19,774 bases of DNA from Candidatus Woesearchaeota archaeon (GCA_018302885.1 JAGVZC010000019.1:1-19774); one strand, 5' to 3'. Counted from the first letter of the stretch, positions 1-5,751 are shown. The notes: a model not told the origin generated them from the letters alone. Made by a program: numbers and translations.

Positions 1-35
1 TTTAAGAAAATTTTTAGGTATTTAATATTTTGGAT

Positions 36-54
36 ATGATTAAAAGTTTTAATC
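36..54 (-). promoter_or_regulatory. Palindromic element at the fic 3' end
   Basis: An 8-bp inverted repeat (GATTAAAA, one base, TTTTAATC, positions 38-54) overlaps the fic stop codon. A near copy (17 of 18 bases over 36-53) sits just past the stop of the next minus-strand gene at 1136-1153. Read on the minus strand it resembles a BRE plus TATA box for a gene beyond the window edge. It could instead be a 3'-end or termination signal. Confidence 0.3.
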
Positions 55-1059
55 TGTTAATGGAATTACTTCCCATTTTATTCCGTTATTAACACTCTTT
101 AGGCCGCATTCTAATTGTTTTTTACTTATATCTCCTTTAACTTTTATTGTCCTTTTATTTTGGTCTAATTTTACCATTATTCCTGAATTTGGAAGCTTAG
201 ATTTTACATTATTCCTTAAAGTATGTTCAATTGTAAAAAGTTGGGATTTATCTTTTATTCCTTTAAAAGAAATTCTATAGTGTCTTGATTTTTTTAGCTC
301 TTTTTCTACATTGTCTAATGTGATATTTTCTATTGTGGCTAAATACTCAAAAAATGTTTTTATATTGCCCCCACCATAGTTTTGTTCTGTCTCTCTGTCA
401 TTAAAATCTCTCAAAGCCCCCCTTAAAAGTCTTTGATAAAATGTTCTTTCTCCATATTCAATTTTAATTACTGGATAACCATTGTAATCTAAAATTAAAT
501 TCTGTATCATTCTTGAAGTTCTTCCATTACCATCAAAAAAAGGGTGAATTCTTGCCAGATGTAAATGCCCAAATATCGCTCTTTCTAAAGGATTTGATTT
601 TTCATTCAGTAAACTTATCAAAGATACCATTTCTTCATTAACTTTAAGACCTTTAACAGGCATAACAGCACTTTCTCCAGTAACTCTAACGTTGTCCCTT
701 CTATAAGTTAGACCTTCAGTTAATATAGTTTGTTTATAATGTAATGGAGGTTCTATTTTTCCTGCTAATTCCATTAAAAATTCATGAGAAAACTGTCCAT
801 TATAATTCTTAGTTCCCCAATACCATGCATTTGTTAAATCATTAAAGTTTTCCTCTTTAAAACCATCATTATCTATGTTTTGAATTTCCATGGTAAAAGA
901 GTGGGAGTTTGCATCAACTATGAGAGAGGTTTCAATATTTTTTCTTAATCTTTGTGAATATTCTGGATGGGTAGTTATCCTTCCAATTTTTTCAGAAATA
1001 TCATTAATAAGAGAATAAGCTACATCTTTTCCAGGATTGTATAAAGGTATTTTTGTCAT
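49..1059 (-). CDS. Fic-domain protein (probable AMP transferase)
   Basis: A 336-residue Fic/DOC-family protein. Fic enzymes usually transfer AMP from ATP to a hydroxyl side chain of a target protein. The core motif HPFFDGNGRTSR is complete at residues 172-183: the catalytic His172, the acidic metal-binding residue and both Gly-Asn-Gly-Arg arginines are present, so activity is expected. The segment at residues 118-130 fits the substrate flap. Residues 44-51 (TSLIVDAN) sit where class II Fic proteins carry the inhibitory S/TxxxE(G/N) helix, but the usual glutamate is Asp49 and the glycine is Ala50. The C-terminal 80 residues look beta-rich and I do not recognise them; no winged helix is evident. 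The gene stands alone with its own TATA box and no visible antitoxin partner. The target is unknown. Confidence 0.93.
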   Translation of the reverse strand: MTKIPLYNPGKDVAYSLINDISEKIGRITTHPEYSQRLRKNIETSLIVDANSHSFTMEIQNIDNDGFKEENFNDLTNAWYWGTKNYNGQFSHEFLMELAGKIEPPLHYKQTILTEGLTYRRDNVRVTGESAVMPVKGLKVNEEMVSLISLLNEKSNPLERAIFGHLHLARIHPFFDGNGRTSRMIQNLILDYNGYPVIKIEYGERTFYQRLLRGALRDFNDRETEQNYGGGNIKTFFEYLATIENITLDNVEKELKKSRHYRISFKGIKDKSQLFTIEHTLRNNVKSKLPNSGIMVKLDQNKRTIKVKGDISKKQLECGLKSVNNGIKWEVIPLTD

Positions 1060-1079
1060 AGTATTTATTTGAAATTTTT

Positions 1080-1089
1080 ATTTATAAAA
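1080..1089 (-). promoter_or_regulatory. TATA box for fic
   Basis: On the minus strand TTTATAAATA is centred about 26 nt before the fic ATG at 1059, which implies a leaderless or nearly leaderless transcript. Confidence 0.6.
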
Positions 1090-1135
1090 CTTCCTATTGT
1101 AACCACTTGATAGAAATTAAAATAATCAATTATCA

Positions 1136-1153
1136 ATGATTAAAGGTTTTAAT
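1136..1153 (-). promoter_or_regulatory. Second copy of the 3'-end/BRE-TATA-like element
   Basis: ATGATTAAAGGTTTTAAT is one base different from the element at 36-53 and ends one base before the stop codon of the zinc-ribbon gene. On the minus strand it contains AAACCTTTAAT, the same string as the GINS promoter at 17625-17635. A promoter giving a roughly 55-nt leader for fic is therefore possible. A shared terminator is the alternative. Confidence 0.3.
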
Positions 1154-1348
1154 TTATTTTTTTAGTTTTTTTTTCTTTGCTTTCTTCTTATAATATTCTT
1201 CCTTTTCCATGTTTTTTTCGTATATTTCTTCCTTAGAATAAGCCTCCTTTTCACCGCAGTAATAACAGTAATGGCTATCCTGATTATTATTAGCAAAGTC
1301 TTCTGGGTTATCCATGGGCATTCCACAAGATTTACAAAATTTTTCCAT
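1154..1348 (-). CDS. Small zinc-ribbon protein
   Basis: A 64-residue protein. The N-terminal half has two CxxC pairs, C5/C8 (FCKSCGMPM) and C28/C31 (YCYYCGEK), spaced as in the putative zinc-ribbon family that begins 'CxSCGMPM' and continues 'YCxYC'. The rest is a highly charged helix rich in Lys and Glu with a polylysine end, which could bind nucleic acid or fold on a partner. In other organisms this zinc ribbon occurs alone or fused to other domains, and its biochemical role is not established. It has its own TATA box about 27 nt upstream. The call as a coding gene is firm; no function can be assigned. Confidence 0.85.
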   Translation of the reverse strand: MEKFCKSCGMPMDNPEDFANNNQDSHYCYYCGEKEAYSKEEIYEKNMEKEEYYKKKAKKKKLKK

Positions 1349-1370
1349 TTTTATCCCTCTTTTTTGTTTT

Positions 1371-1380
1371 AATTATATAA
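1371..1380 (-). promoter_or_regulatory. TATA box for the zinc-ribbon gene
   Basis: AATTATATAA is centred about 27 nt before the ATG at 1348. A purine run (GAGGGA) also sits just before the ATG, but the box position points to an almost leaderless transcript, so that run may not act as a ribosome binding site. Confidence 0.55.
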
Positions 1381-1414
1381 TACTTCATCATTTAAATATT
1401 TTATTATAAAAGAA

Positions 1415-1424
1415 AATTTAATAA
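1415..1424 (+). promoter_or_regulatory. Possible TATA box for the 184-aa regulator
   Basis: AATTTAATAA lies about 28 nt before the ATG at 1448. No copy of the gene's internal GAACGTTC motif is visible in this promoter, unlike the arrangement of the convergent gene. Confidence 0.45.
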
Positions 1425-1447
1425 ACATCAGAATTGTTTATTTTTAT

Positions 1448-2002
1448 ATGGTTTTTGGATTCCTTAGAAGAAAAAGAGATCATGAAATTAAAAATATTCA
1501 TGGAATAATGGATAAATCTTTCTCAAATATTAAAAAAGATATGAATAATTTATCGTCGTGGGTTATACATTTTAAAGATAGACATGAAAAAAATGATAAT
1601 TCATTTAATAAGATAATAGAGGAGATGAAAAAATTAAGAGAATTGTTTGAAAATCATGTAGAGGAGCATCATTCTAACAGAGAGCGTTCAAGTGCGATTG
1701 AACGCGTTCAATCGTTTGAACGTTCAAATCAATCGTTCATGAACGTTCAAAGCACTAAATCATTGAAAAATAAGCTAACACCTTCGCAAAAGAAGGTTTT
1801 GAGGCTATTTGATAGTGCAAATATTCCTCTAGATTATGAGACTATAGCAAATGAACTTAAATTGAGCATAGTAACAGTAAGAAGACATGTGAATGATATA
1901 AAAAAGGTGTTTGATATCAATGAAATGAGAGATATAGATAGAGGAAGAAAAGTATTTTACATAGATAAAAAGGCTAAAATGAGACTAAAAAGCAAGAAAT
2001 GA
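1448..2002 (+). CDS. Coiled-coil plus HTH DNA-binding regulator
   Basis: A 184-residue likely transcription regulator of unnamed family. Residues 10-75 are predicted helical and charged, with heptad-like spacing suggesting oligomerisation. Residues 78-103 are a low-complexity linker rich in Ser, Arg, Gln and Glu. Residues 109-155 form a helix-turn-helix domain resembling LuxR or sigma region 4 (TPSQKKVLRL, then YETIANELKLS, then TVRRHVNDIKK), with a basic tail to the end. The linker is encoded by DNA packed with CGTTCAA half-sites, listed separately as a probable operator cluster. It converges with a similarly built regulator; the stop codons are 5 nt apart. The gene is AT-rich and has its own promoter. 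The most economical reading is an autoregulated DNA-binding protein; targets elsewhere are unknown. Confidence 0.85.
   Translation: MVFGFLRRKRDHEIKNIHGIMDKSFSNIKKDMNNLSSWVIHFKDRHEKNDNSFNKIIEEMKKLRELFENHVEEHHSNRERSSAIERVQSFERSNQSFMNVQSTKSLKNKLTPSQKKVLRLFDSANIPLDYETIANELKLSIVTVRRHVNDIKKVFDINEMRDIDRGRKVFYIDKKAKMRLKSKK
1685..1750. repeat. Nested palindrome cluster (GAACGTTC family) inside a CDS
   Basis: In 66 bp there are about eight copies of the half-site CGTTCAA/TTGAACG, one or two with a single change. They assemble into perfect palindromes: CGATTGAACGCGTTCAATCG (1695-1714), TTTGAACGTTCAAA (1715-1728), CGTTCATGAACG (1734-1745) and TGAACGTTCA (1740-1749). The sites fall in more than one codon phase, so repeat of protein sequence does not explain them. 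They occupy exactly the linker between coiled coil and HTH. They are probably binding sites for a dimeric or oligomeric regulator, most likely the product of this gene. Confidence 0.85.
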
Positions 2003-2007
2003 GAGTT

Positions 2008-2589
2008 CTATAGATTAAAATTATCTGAGAGGCTGGTTTGATCAGTAAGAGATCTTCTAAAATCTATTATTTTTGCCCCAATTTTGAGAGATTTGAACTC
2101 TTTTTTTATCGATAGGTATATCTTTAAGCCTGTTTTCTCTTTAATAATTGGTATTTTTTTTGAGATTAGATCATGAATGCATACCCTGACATGATTCTCA
2201 GACATCTTCAATTTTGAGCTTATTTCCTCATAAGTTAGGGGTCTTTTTAACTCCTCTTCTAACTGATAAATTAAAGTAAATACCAAAAATTCCTTGTCTG
2301 TTAGAGAGAGTATAAGATCTTTTATTCCCTGGCCCAAATCCTTCAGATTTTTATCTAATTTTTCTATATTATCGTGTTTGGATGTTATTAGGATGTTATT
2401 AGGATGTTGTAAGGATGTTATTAGGACCCCTTTATTTCCTTTGGAATTATCTTCTTTATAGCCCATTTCTTCCTTTATTTTAAATAATTCCAATTTAATA
2501 AGCTCTATTTCCTTTTTTAGATTTATAATATCCTCTTTTACATTAGAAAAAGCTATTCTTACCTTGTTTTCATTATATTCTTCTTTCAT
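2008..2589 (-). CDS. Coiled-coil plus HTH regulator with tandem operators
   Basis: A 193-residue probable transcription regulator built like its convergent neighbour. Residues 14-45 form a charged coiled coil. Residues 50-75 are a linker (VLITSLQHPNNILITS) whose repeat in protein reflects the DNA repeat beneath it. Residues 95-145 form an HTH (LTDKEFLVFTLIY, then LTYEEISSKLKMS, then HVRVCIHDLISKK) similar to the 184-aa protein and to sigma region 4 or winged helices. A tail of about 45 residues follows. Four copies of an 11-bp repeat lie inside the gene and two to three more lie over its predicted transcription start. Autorepression is the likely consequence. It is divergent from a small membrane protein gene whose promoter shares the 117-126 nt spacer, so that gene may be a target. 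Confidence 0.87.
   Translation of the reverse strand: MKEEYNENKVRIAFSNVKEDIINLKKEIELIKLELFKIKEEMGYKEDNSKGNKGVLITSLQHPNNILITSKHDNIEKLDKNLKDLGQGIKDLILSLTDKEFLVFTLIYQLEEELKRPLTYEEISSKLKMSENHVRVCIHDLISKKIPIIKEKTGLKIYLSIKKEFKSLKIGAKIIDFRRSLTDQTSLSDNFNL
2380..2423. repeat. Four tandem 11-bp repeats inside the regulator gene
   Basis: On the plus strand GGATGTTATTA occurs at 2380-2390, 2391-2401 and 2413-2423, with the variant GGATGTTGTAA at 2402-2412, followed by GGA. The period of 11 is not a multiple of three, so successive copies are read in different codon phases. It is close to one helical turn, placing each copy on nearly the same DNA face. The same unit occurs in the promoter at 2606-2627. 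Confidence 0.92.
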
Positions 2590-2594
2590 TGTTA

Positions 2595-2627
2595 TTATAT
2601 TATTAGGATGTTATTAGGATGTTGTGA
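2595..2627 (-). promoter_or_regulatory. Tandem operator at the regulator's transcription start
   Basis: GGATGTTATTA at 2606-2616 and GGATGTTGTGA at 2617-2627 are in phase with a weaker third unit at 2595-2605 (8 of 11 matches). The TATA-like sequence at 2641-2649 predicts a transcription start near 2619, so bound protein would cover the start site and block the basal machinery. The identical unit inside the downstream CDS makes autoregulation likely. Confidence 0.7.
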
Positions 2628-2640
2628 TAAATTGTAAAAA

Positions 2641-2649
2641 TATTTAAAT
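2641..2649 (-). promoter_or_regulatory. TATA box for the 193-aa regulator
   Basis: ATTTAAATA on the minus strand lies about 55 nt before the ATG at 2589. This gives a leader of roughly 30 nt, unlike the leaderless neighbours, and that leader begins inside the operator. Confidence 0.5.
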
Positions 2650-2672
2650 CTTATTATTATTAAAAGCAAAAG

Positions 2673-2710
2673 TAATATATATTAGAAAATATAACAATTT
2701 TCAGAGGTGA
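2673..2710 (+). promoter_or_regulatory. TATA box and Shine-Dalgarno deciding a TTG start
   Basis: TAATATATAT (2673-2682) precedes GAGGTGA (2704-2710), a strong Shine-Dalgarno sequence. The TTG at 2716 is 5 nt downstream of it. A GTG at 2707 is in frame but lies within the Shine-Dalgarno itself, so TTG is preferred. If transcription starts about 26 nt after the box, near 2703, the GTG could still be used as a near-leaderless start. Confidence 0.5.
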
Positions 2711-2715
2711 TTGCG

Positions 2716-3129
2716 TTGGGATTGCATATTAAAACAAATATTGGTTTCCTGATCATATTCTTTTCTGTCATAGTCTTAGCAATTATGCAGGGGGGAAGCA
2801 TAAGCAATGCCATTATTGGCAGAGAGGGTGTTCAAGGCAATGAGATACAACAAATTGCATTCATAATTCTTACATTATTTATTTTAGTAGTTGCAACATT
2901 ACATCCGGATAAATTATACTTAAGTGCTTATTCATCAATGACCCTTGGGTTGATTGTAATTATAAGCGCCTTTTTTAATATCTATAGGGGAGAAGATGGG
3001 CTAAACATTTTACAATTCATATTAGGAGTGATATTAATAATTGGCGGTGTTGTGCTGTTCAGAAAAGGGAAGTTATCACAGGAAGATAAAAAATTAGTAT
3101 ATGAAGGCATTAAGAATTACAAGAAATAA
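2716..3129 (+). CDS. Four-helix integral membrane protein
   Basis: With the TTG start this is 137 residues; the GTG at 2707 adds three. Hydrophobic segments lie at about residues 8-25, 45-62, 69-89 and 96-115, followed by a charged cytoplasmic tail of about 20 residues ending in KNYKK. No catalytic motif or ligand signature is visible and I do not recognise the family. The gene is divergent from the 193-aa regulator and their promoters share one spacer. It is therefore a plausible regulated target of the GGATGTTATTA-binding protein. A hairpin immediately after the stop closes the unit, so it appears monocistronic. Confidence 0.8.
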   Translation: MGLHIKTNIGFLIIFFSVIVLAIMQGGSISNAIIGREGVQGNEIQQIAFIILTLFILVVATLHPDKLYLSAYSSMTLGLIVIISAFFNIYRGEDGLNILQFILGVILIIGGVVLFRKGKLSQEDKKLVYEGIKNYKK

Positions 3130-3180
3130 TAATCATTAAAAAATGATTATGCTTATAAGATTAATTTTGATTTTTTATTT
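3129..3180 (+). terminator. Hairpin plus T-rich tract
   Basis: A perfect 9-bp stem, ATAATCATT (3129-3137) and AATGATTAT (3142-3150), with an AAAA loop starts at the stop codon of the membrane protein. T-rich sequence follows to about 3180. The T-rich part is typical of archaeal termination; the hairpin may add to it or protect the 3' end. Confidence 0.55.
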
Positions 3181-3210
3181 ATTTTAAAAAAATCATATTT
3201 AAGGTTAATA

Positions 3211-3220
3211 ATATATATAA
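3211..3220 (+). promoter_or_regulatory. TATA box for the 35-aa ORF
   Basis: ATATATATAA is centred about 28 nt before the ATG at 3243, the same geometry as at the confirmed genes in this window. This is the main support for the small ORF being expressed. Confidence 0.5.
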
Positions 3221-3242
3221 AGAAAAATATATTTTTGGTTTT

Positions 3243-3350
3243 ATGAGTAAAGAACTTCAAATAATTTCTATAATGAAAAAAGTCGGTTGCACCTGGTCTG
3301 AAGCTGAAAAAAGATTAATTGAAGAAAAAAAATTAAAAGAATTCTTTTGA
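3243..3350 (+). CDS. Small 35-aa protein
   Basis: The reading frame starts ATG AGT AAA and encodes 35 residues, beginning MSKELQIISIMKKVG and ending KKLKEFF. It is amphipathic and mostly helical, with one Cys and one Trp in the middle (GCTWSEAEKR). The layout loosely recalls a small three-helix UBA-like or DNA-binding fold, but it is too short to assign. Support for a real gene is a well-placed TATA box about 28 nt upstream and a stop codon that directly abuts the stop of the convergent gene at 3351. Against it is the small size, which allows chance occurrence. Confidence 0.5.
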   Translation: MSKELQIISIMKKVGCTWSEAEKRLIEEKKLKEFF

Positions 3351-3812
3351 CTATCCTATATAATCTCCTTTGTCCTCTGTTTCTTTTTGTGTTATTTTAG
3401 AGTCTTCTTCTCTTGGAGTTACTTTAGGAAGATGTATTTGCGGAGGCAAGTTTACTTCCTGAGATAACATCAATGCCTTGATATTAGCCTTTGTTAATAT
3501 TGTATTTGCCACCAAGCTTGTCACACCAACAGGCAGTTTCTTTTCCTTTTTCCATTGATCCTCTAATTTTTTTAATTCCTCTGGTTTATCCATGTAAGTT
3601 AAATTGCCATTCATCTTTATGTTTCCTATGTTTGGTTCATAATTTACTGTAAAATCAAAGGATAATTTCAATGCTGGTTTATTTCCCTGTATGTTTATCT
3701 CTGTTTTTTCAACATGTTTTATATTGAAATTATGACTTATGTCCACCTTTTCCTTTATTTTTCCTGTTTTTTCTGCAGAAATTTTATCAAAAACAAAACT
3801 TACAATTCCCAT
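3351..3812 (-). CDS. Conserved hypothetical protein, possibly SecB-like
   Basis: A 153-residue soluble protein. Residues 22-75 are alternating beta strands (VDISHNFNIKHVEKTEINIQ, then LKLSFDFTVNYEPNIGNIKM), followed by helices at about 77-90 and 96-118. The segment VNLPPQIHLPKV (120-131) precedes a charged, flexible tail. Beta strands, then 'Y.P.IG.I...G.L.Y', an acidic helix, a second helix and a proline-rich LPP motif resemble the SecB/preprotein-chaperone fold that also occurs in archaea. I judge this by pattern only, so the chaperone role is tentative. It has its own promoter inside the end of argS, and a good Shine-Dalgarno sequence, which sets it apart from the mostly leaderless genes here. 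Confidence 0.8.
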   Translation of the reverse strand: MGIVSFVFDKISAEKTGKIKEKVDISHNFNIKHVEKTEINIQGNKPALKLSFDFTVNYEPNIGNIKMNGNLTYMDKPEELKKLEDQWKKEKKLPVGVTSLVANTILTKANIKALMLSQEVNLPPQIHLPKVTPREEDSKITQKETEDKGDYIG

Positions 3813-3816
3813 TTTA

Positions 3817-3825
3817 TCATCTCCT
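3817..3825 (-). promoter_or_regulatory. Shine-Dalgarno of the SecB-like gene
   Basis: AGGAGATGA on the minus strand lies 4 nt before the ATG at 3812 and supports that start. Together with the upstream TATA-like sequence it indicates a short leader of about 20 nt. Confidence 0.65.
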
Positions 3826-3856
3826 GTGAATTTTAATTCAAATACTATAAGAATTT

Positions 3857-3868
3857 ATTTAAAGGTTT
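3857..3868 (-). promoter_or_regulatory. BRE/TATA-like promoter for the SecB-like gene
   Basis: On the minus strand AAACCTTTAAAT ends one base past the argS stop codon. It predicts initiation near 3834. The AAACCTTTAA core recurs at 17625-17634 and, on the minus strand, in the element at 1136-1153. Confidence 0.45.
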
Positions 3869-5464
3869 CTACATGGCATTTGGAGATTCTATACCCAATA
3901 AATTAAGCCCTGTTGAAAGAATCTGCTTAATCTTTGATGCCAAATATAATCTTTCCTTTGATAATTTTATCTCATATTTTGTGTAGTATGTATTAAATAA
4001 TTGGGATAGTTGGATTAGATAATTACATAATAGGTTTGGCTTGTATTTAATTGCAGAATCTTTGATTACTTCAGGGAATTCTGACATTTTTTTTATTAAC
4101 TGAAACTCTTCATCGTTGAATTTATTATAATCAATTTTTGCGCTTAATTTTGATTTTTTCAATATGGAATATATCCTTGCATGAGTGTACTGAATATATG
4201 GCCCTGTCTCTCCTTCAAAAGAAAGCATCCTGTCCCAATCAAAGTTTATATTATTCACTCTGTTATTGCTCAAATCACCAAAAATTATTGCCCCTATACC
4301 AACCATTTGCGCAACTTCCTTTCTGTTCCCAATGTTGGGGTTCTTTTTTGTGATTATCTTTTCAATTGTGGTTATGGCTTTGTCTAAAACATCTTCAAGG
4401 AACACAACCCTTCCCTTTCTTGTGGACATTTTTCCTTCTGGAAATCTGAATAAACCAAAATCTACATGAACAAATTTCTTTGAATCTTCTCCCATTAACT
4501 CGAGAGTCTTAAAGAGCTGCCTGAAATGAAGTTTTTGCTCTGAACCCACAACATAGATTATCCTTTCTGGCTTGTAATTTTTCAAACGATACAATGCTGC
4601 CGCTATATCCCTTGTATGGTATGATGTTGATTCATTTGATTTTTTAATGATTAAAGGAGGCATATCATATTGCTTTAAGTTAACAATCAATGCACCATCA
4701 GAAGATTCTGTTTTTGTCTTTTGTTTGATCTTATTTATAACATCATCAAGCATGTCTTTATAGAAAGCTTCTCCATTATAAGAATCAAATTTAATCTTCA
4801 TCAAGGAATATATATTCTCAAACTCTTCCAGGCTTAAATCCTTGAATTTCTTCCATAATCTTACTGATTCCTTATCCCCCTTCTCAAGCTTTCTGAACTC
4901 ATTTCTTGCTTCATCCTCCAATAATTTATCTTTCTCGGTTTCAGCATGAAATTTTACATACAAACTCAATAAATACTTTATTGGATCCTCCTCAAGTTTC
5001 TTCTCGTTTCCCCACCTTTTGTAAGCCACAATTAATTTACCAAATTGAGTACCCCAATCTCCTAAATGATTCACTCCAATAACCTTATACCCCAGTTCTG
5101 AATAGAGCTTATGTAAGGAATTACCAATAACAGTACTTCTTAAATGACCTACACTAAAGGGTTTTGCTATATTTGGTGCTGAGAAATCTATTACAATTGT
5201 TTTATTTTTTCCTAGATTTGATTTACCATAATCTAAATTAATTTCCTTTAATGTCTCCTCAATGAATTTTTTCTTGTTTATAAATATATTAAGATAGTTT
5301 CCTTTTACTTCTGTTCTTTCTATCAAAATTGATTTTATTTTTTTATCTGGATTCTTTAAGAATAAAGCATAATCTCCAAATTCCGGAGAGGGTGTGTCTC
5401 TCAAAAAAACATCCTGTTTAATCTGTTTTTTAATTTCTTTTTTTAATTTTTCTTTAAATTTCAT
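3869..5464 (-). CDS. argS: Arginyl-tRNA synthetase
   Basis: A class I aminoacyl-tRNA synthetase of 531 residues that charges tRNA-Arg. The class I signature appears as SAPNIAKPFSVGHLRST: the HxGH motif is SVGH at residues 104-107, keeping the essential Gly-His. The second signature is KMSTRKG at 345-351. WGTQFGKL (137-144) and the DALR anticodon-binding domain (about 400-531, including GPYIQYTHAR) are intact. The N-terminal tRNA-recognition domain is short, making the enzyme smaller than the usual 550-600 residues. 'NIAKPFS-GHLRSTVIGN' is close to what I recall from Firmicute enzymes, hinting at a bacterial-type gene. The start overlaps the preceding winged-helix gene by 11 nt, so the two are probably co-transcribed and translationally coupled. 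Confidence 0.96.
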   Translation of the reverse strand: MKFKEKLKKEIKKQIKQDVFLRDTPSPEFGDYALFLKNPDKKIKSILIERTEVKGNYLNIFINKKKFIEETLKEINLDYGKSNLGKNKTIVIDFSAPNIAKPFSVGHLRSTVIGNSLHKLYSELGYKVIGVNHLGDWGTQFGKLIVAYKRWGNEKKLEEDPIKYLLSLYVKFHAETEKDKLLEDEARNEFRKLEKGDKESVRLWKKFKDLSLEEFENIYSLMKIKFDSYNGEAFYKDMLDDVINKIKQKTKTESSDGALIVNLKQYDMPPLIIKKSNESTSYHTRDIAAALYRLKNYKPERIIYVVGSEQKLHFRQLFKTLELMGEDSKKFVHVDFGLFRFPEGKMSTRKGRVVFLEDVLDKAITTIEKIITKKNPNIGNRKEVAQMVGIGAIIFGDLSNNRVNNINFDWDRMLSFEGETGPYIQYTHARIYSILKKSKLSAKIDYNKFNDEEFQLIKKMSEFPEVIKDSAIKYKPNLLCNYLIQLSQLFNTYYTKYEIKLSKERLYLASKIKQILSTGLNLLGIESPNAM

Positions 5465-5723
5465 TTTTGAAGGTGTTTAATATTTCCTGTTTTATAATCC
5501 ATCTGCTTCTTTTTATGTATCCTTTTCCTTTATTATTCTTTTTGATTTCATCCAATATTCCTTTTTCCTTTAATTCAAATAATAATTTTTTTGTGAATTC
5601 CTTGTCTCTTCTCAATTCATTTGCTATTTCTATAGTCAACAAAGGATTTAACTGATTTTCATATATTACAGAAATAATATCATCCTTTAACAAATCAGTT
5701 GTTCTTGAAGAAAGCTTAACCAT
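5454..5723 (-). CDS. Small winged-helix protein upstream of argS
   Basis: An 89-residue protein with a compact winged-helix fold. Helices lie at about residues 12-23, 28-39 (LLTIEIANELRRD) and 43-55 (TKKLLFELKEKGIL), followed by a basic wing (KKNNKGKGYIKRSRW, about 61-75). This is the usual layout of MarR/ArsR-like or other small archaeal DNA-binding proteins. It is the first gene of a two-gene unit and overlaps argS by 11 nt. It has its own TATA box about 25 nt before the ATG. It might regulate this operon or be a general nucleic-acid-binding factor; the sequence does not say which. Confidence 0.85.
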   Translation of the reverse strand: MVKLSSRTTDLLKDDIISVIYENQLNPLLTIEIANELRRDKEFTKKLLFELKEKGILDEIKKNNKGKGYIKRSRWIIKQEILNTFKNEI

Positions 5724-5741
5724 ATAAATGCAAAGAATTTG

Positions 5742-5751
5742 TTATATATAA
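5742..5751 (-). promoter_or_regulatory. TATA box for the winged-helix/argS unit
   Basis: TTATATATAA is centred about 24-27 nt before the ATG at 5723, indicating a leaderless transcript for the two-gene unit. Confidence 0.6.

Noticed and set aside
2380..2627. CRISPR-like repeats
   Set aside because: The 11-bp units are tandem without spacers and partly within a gene; no cas gene is present.
4138..4469. Three overlapping plus-strand ORFs of 67-71 codons
   Set aside because: They lie opposite argS, whose catalytic and tRNA-binding motifs are continuous here, and show no promoter or family resemblance.
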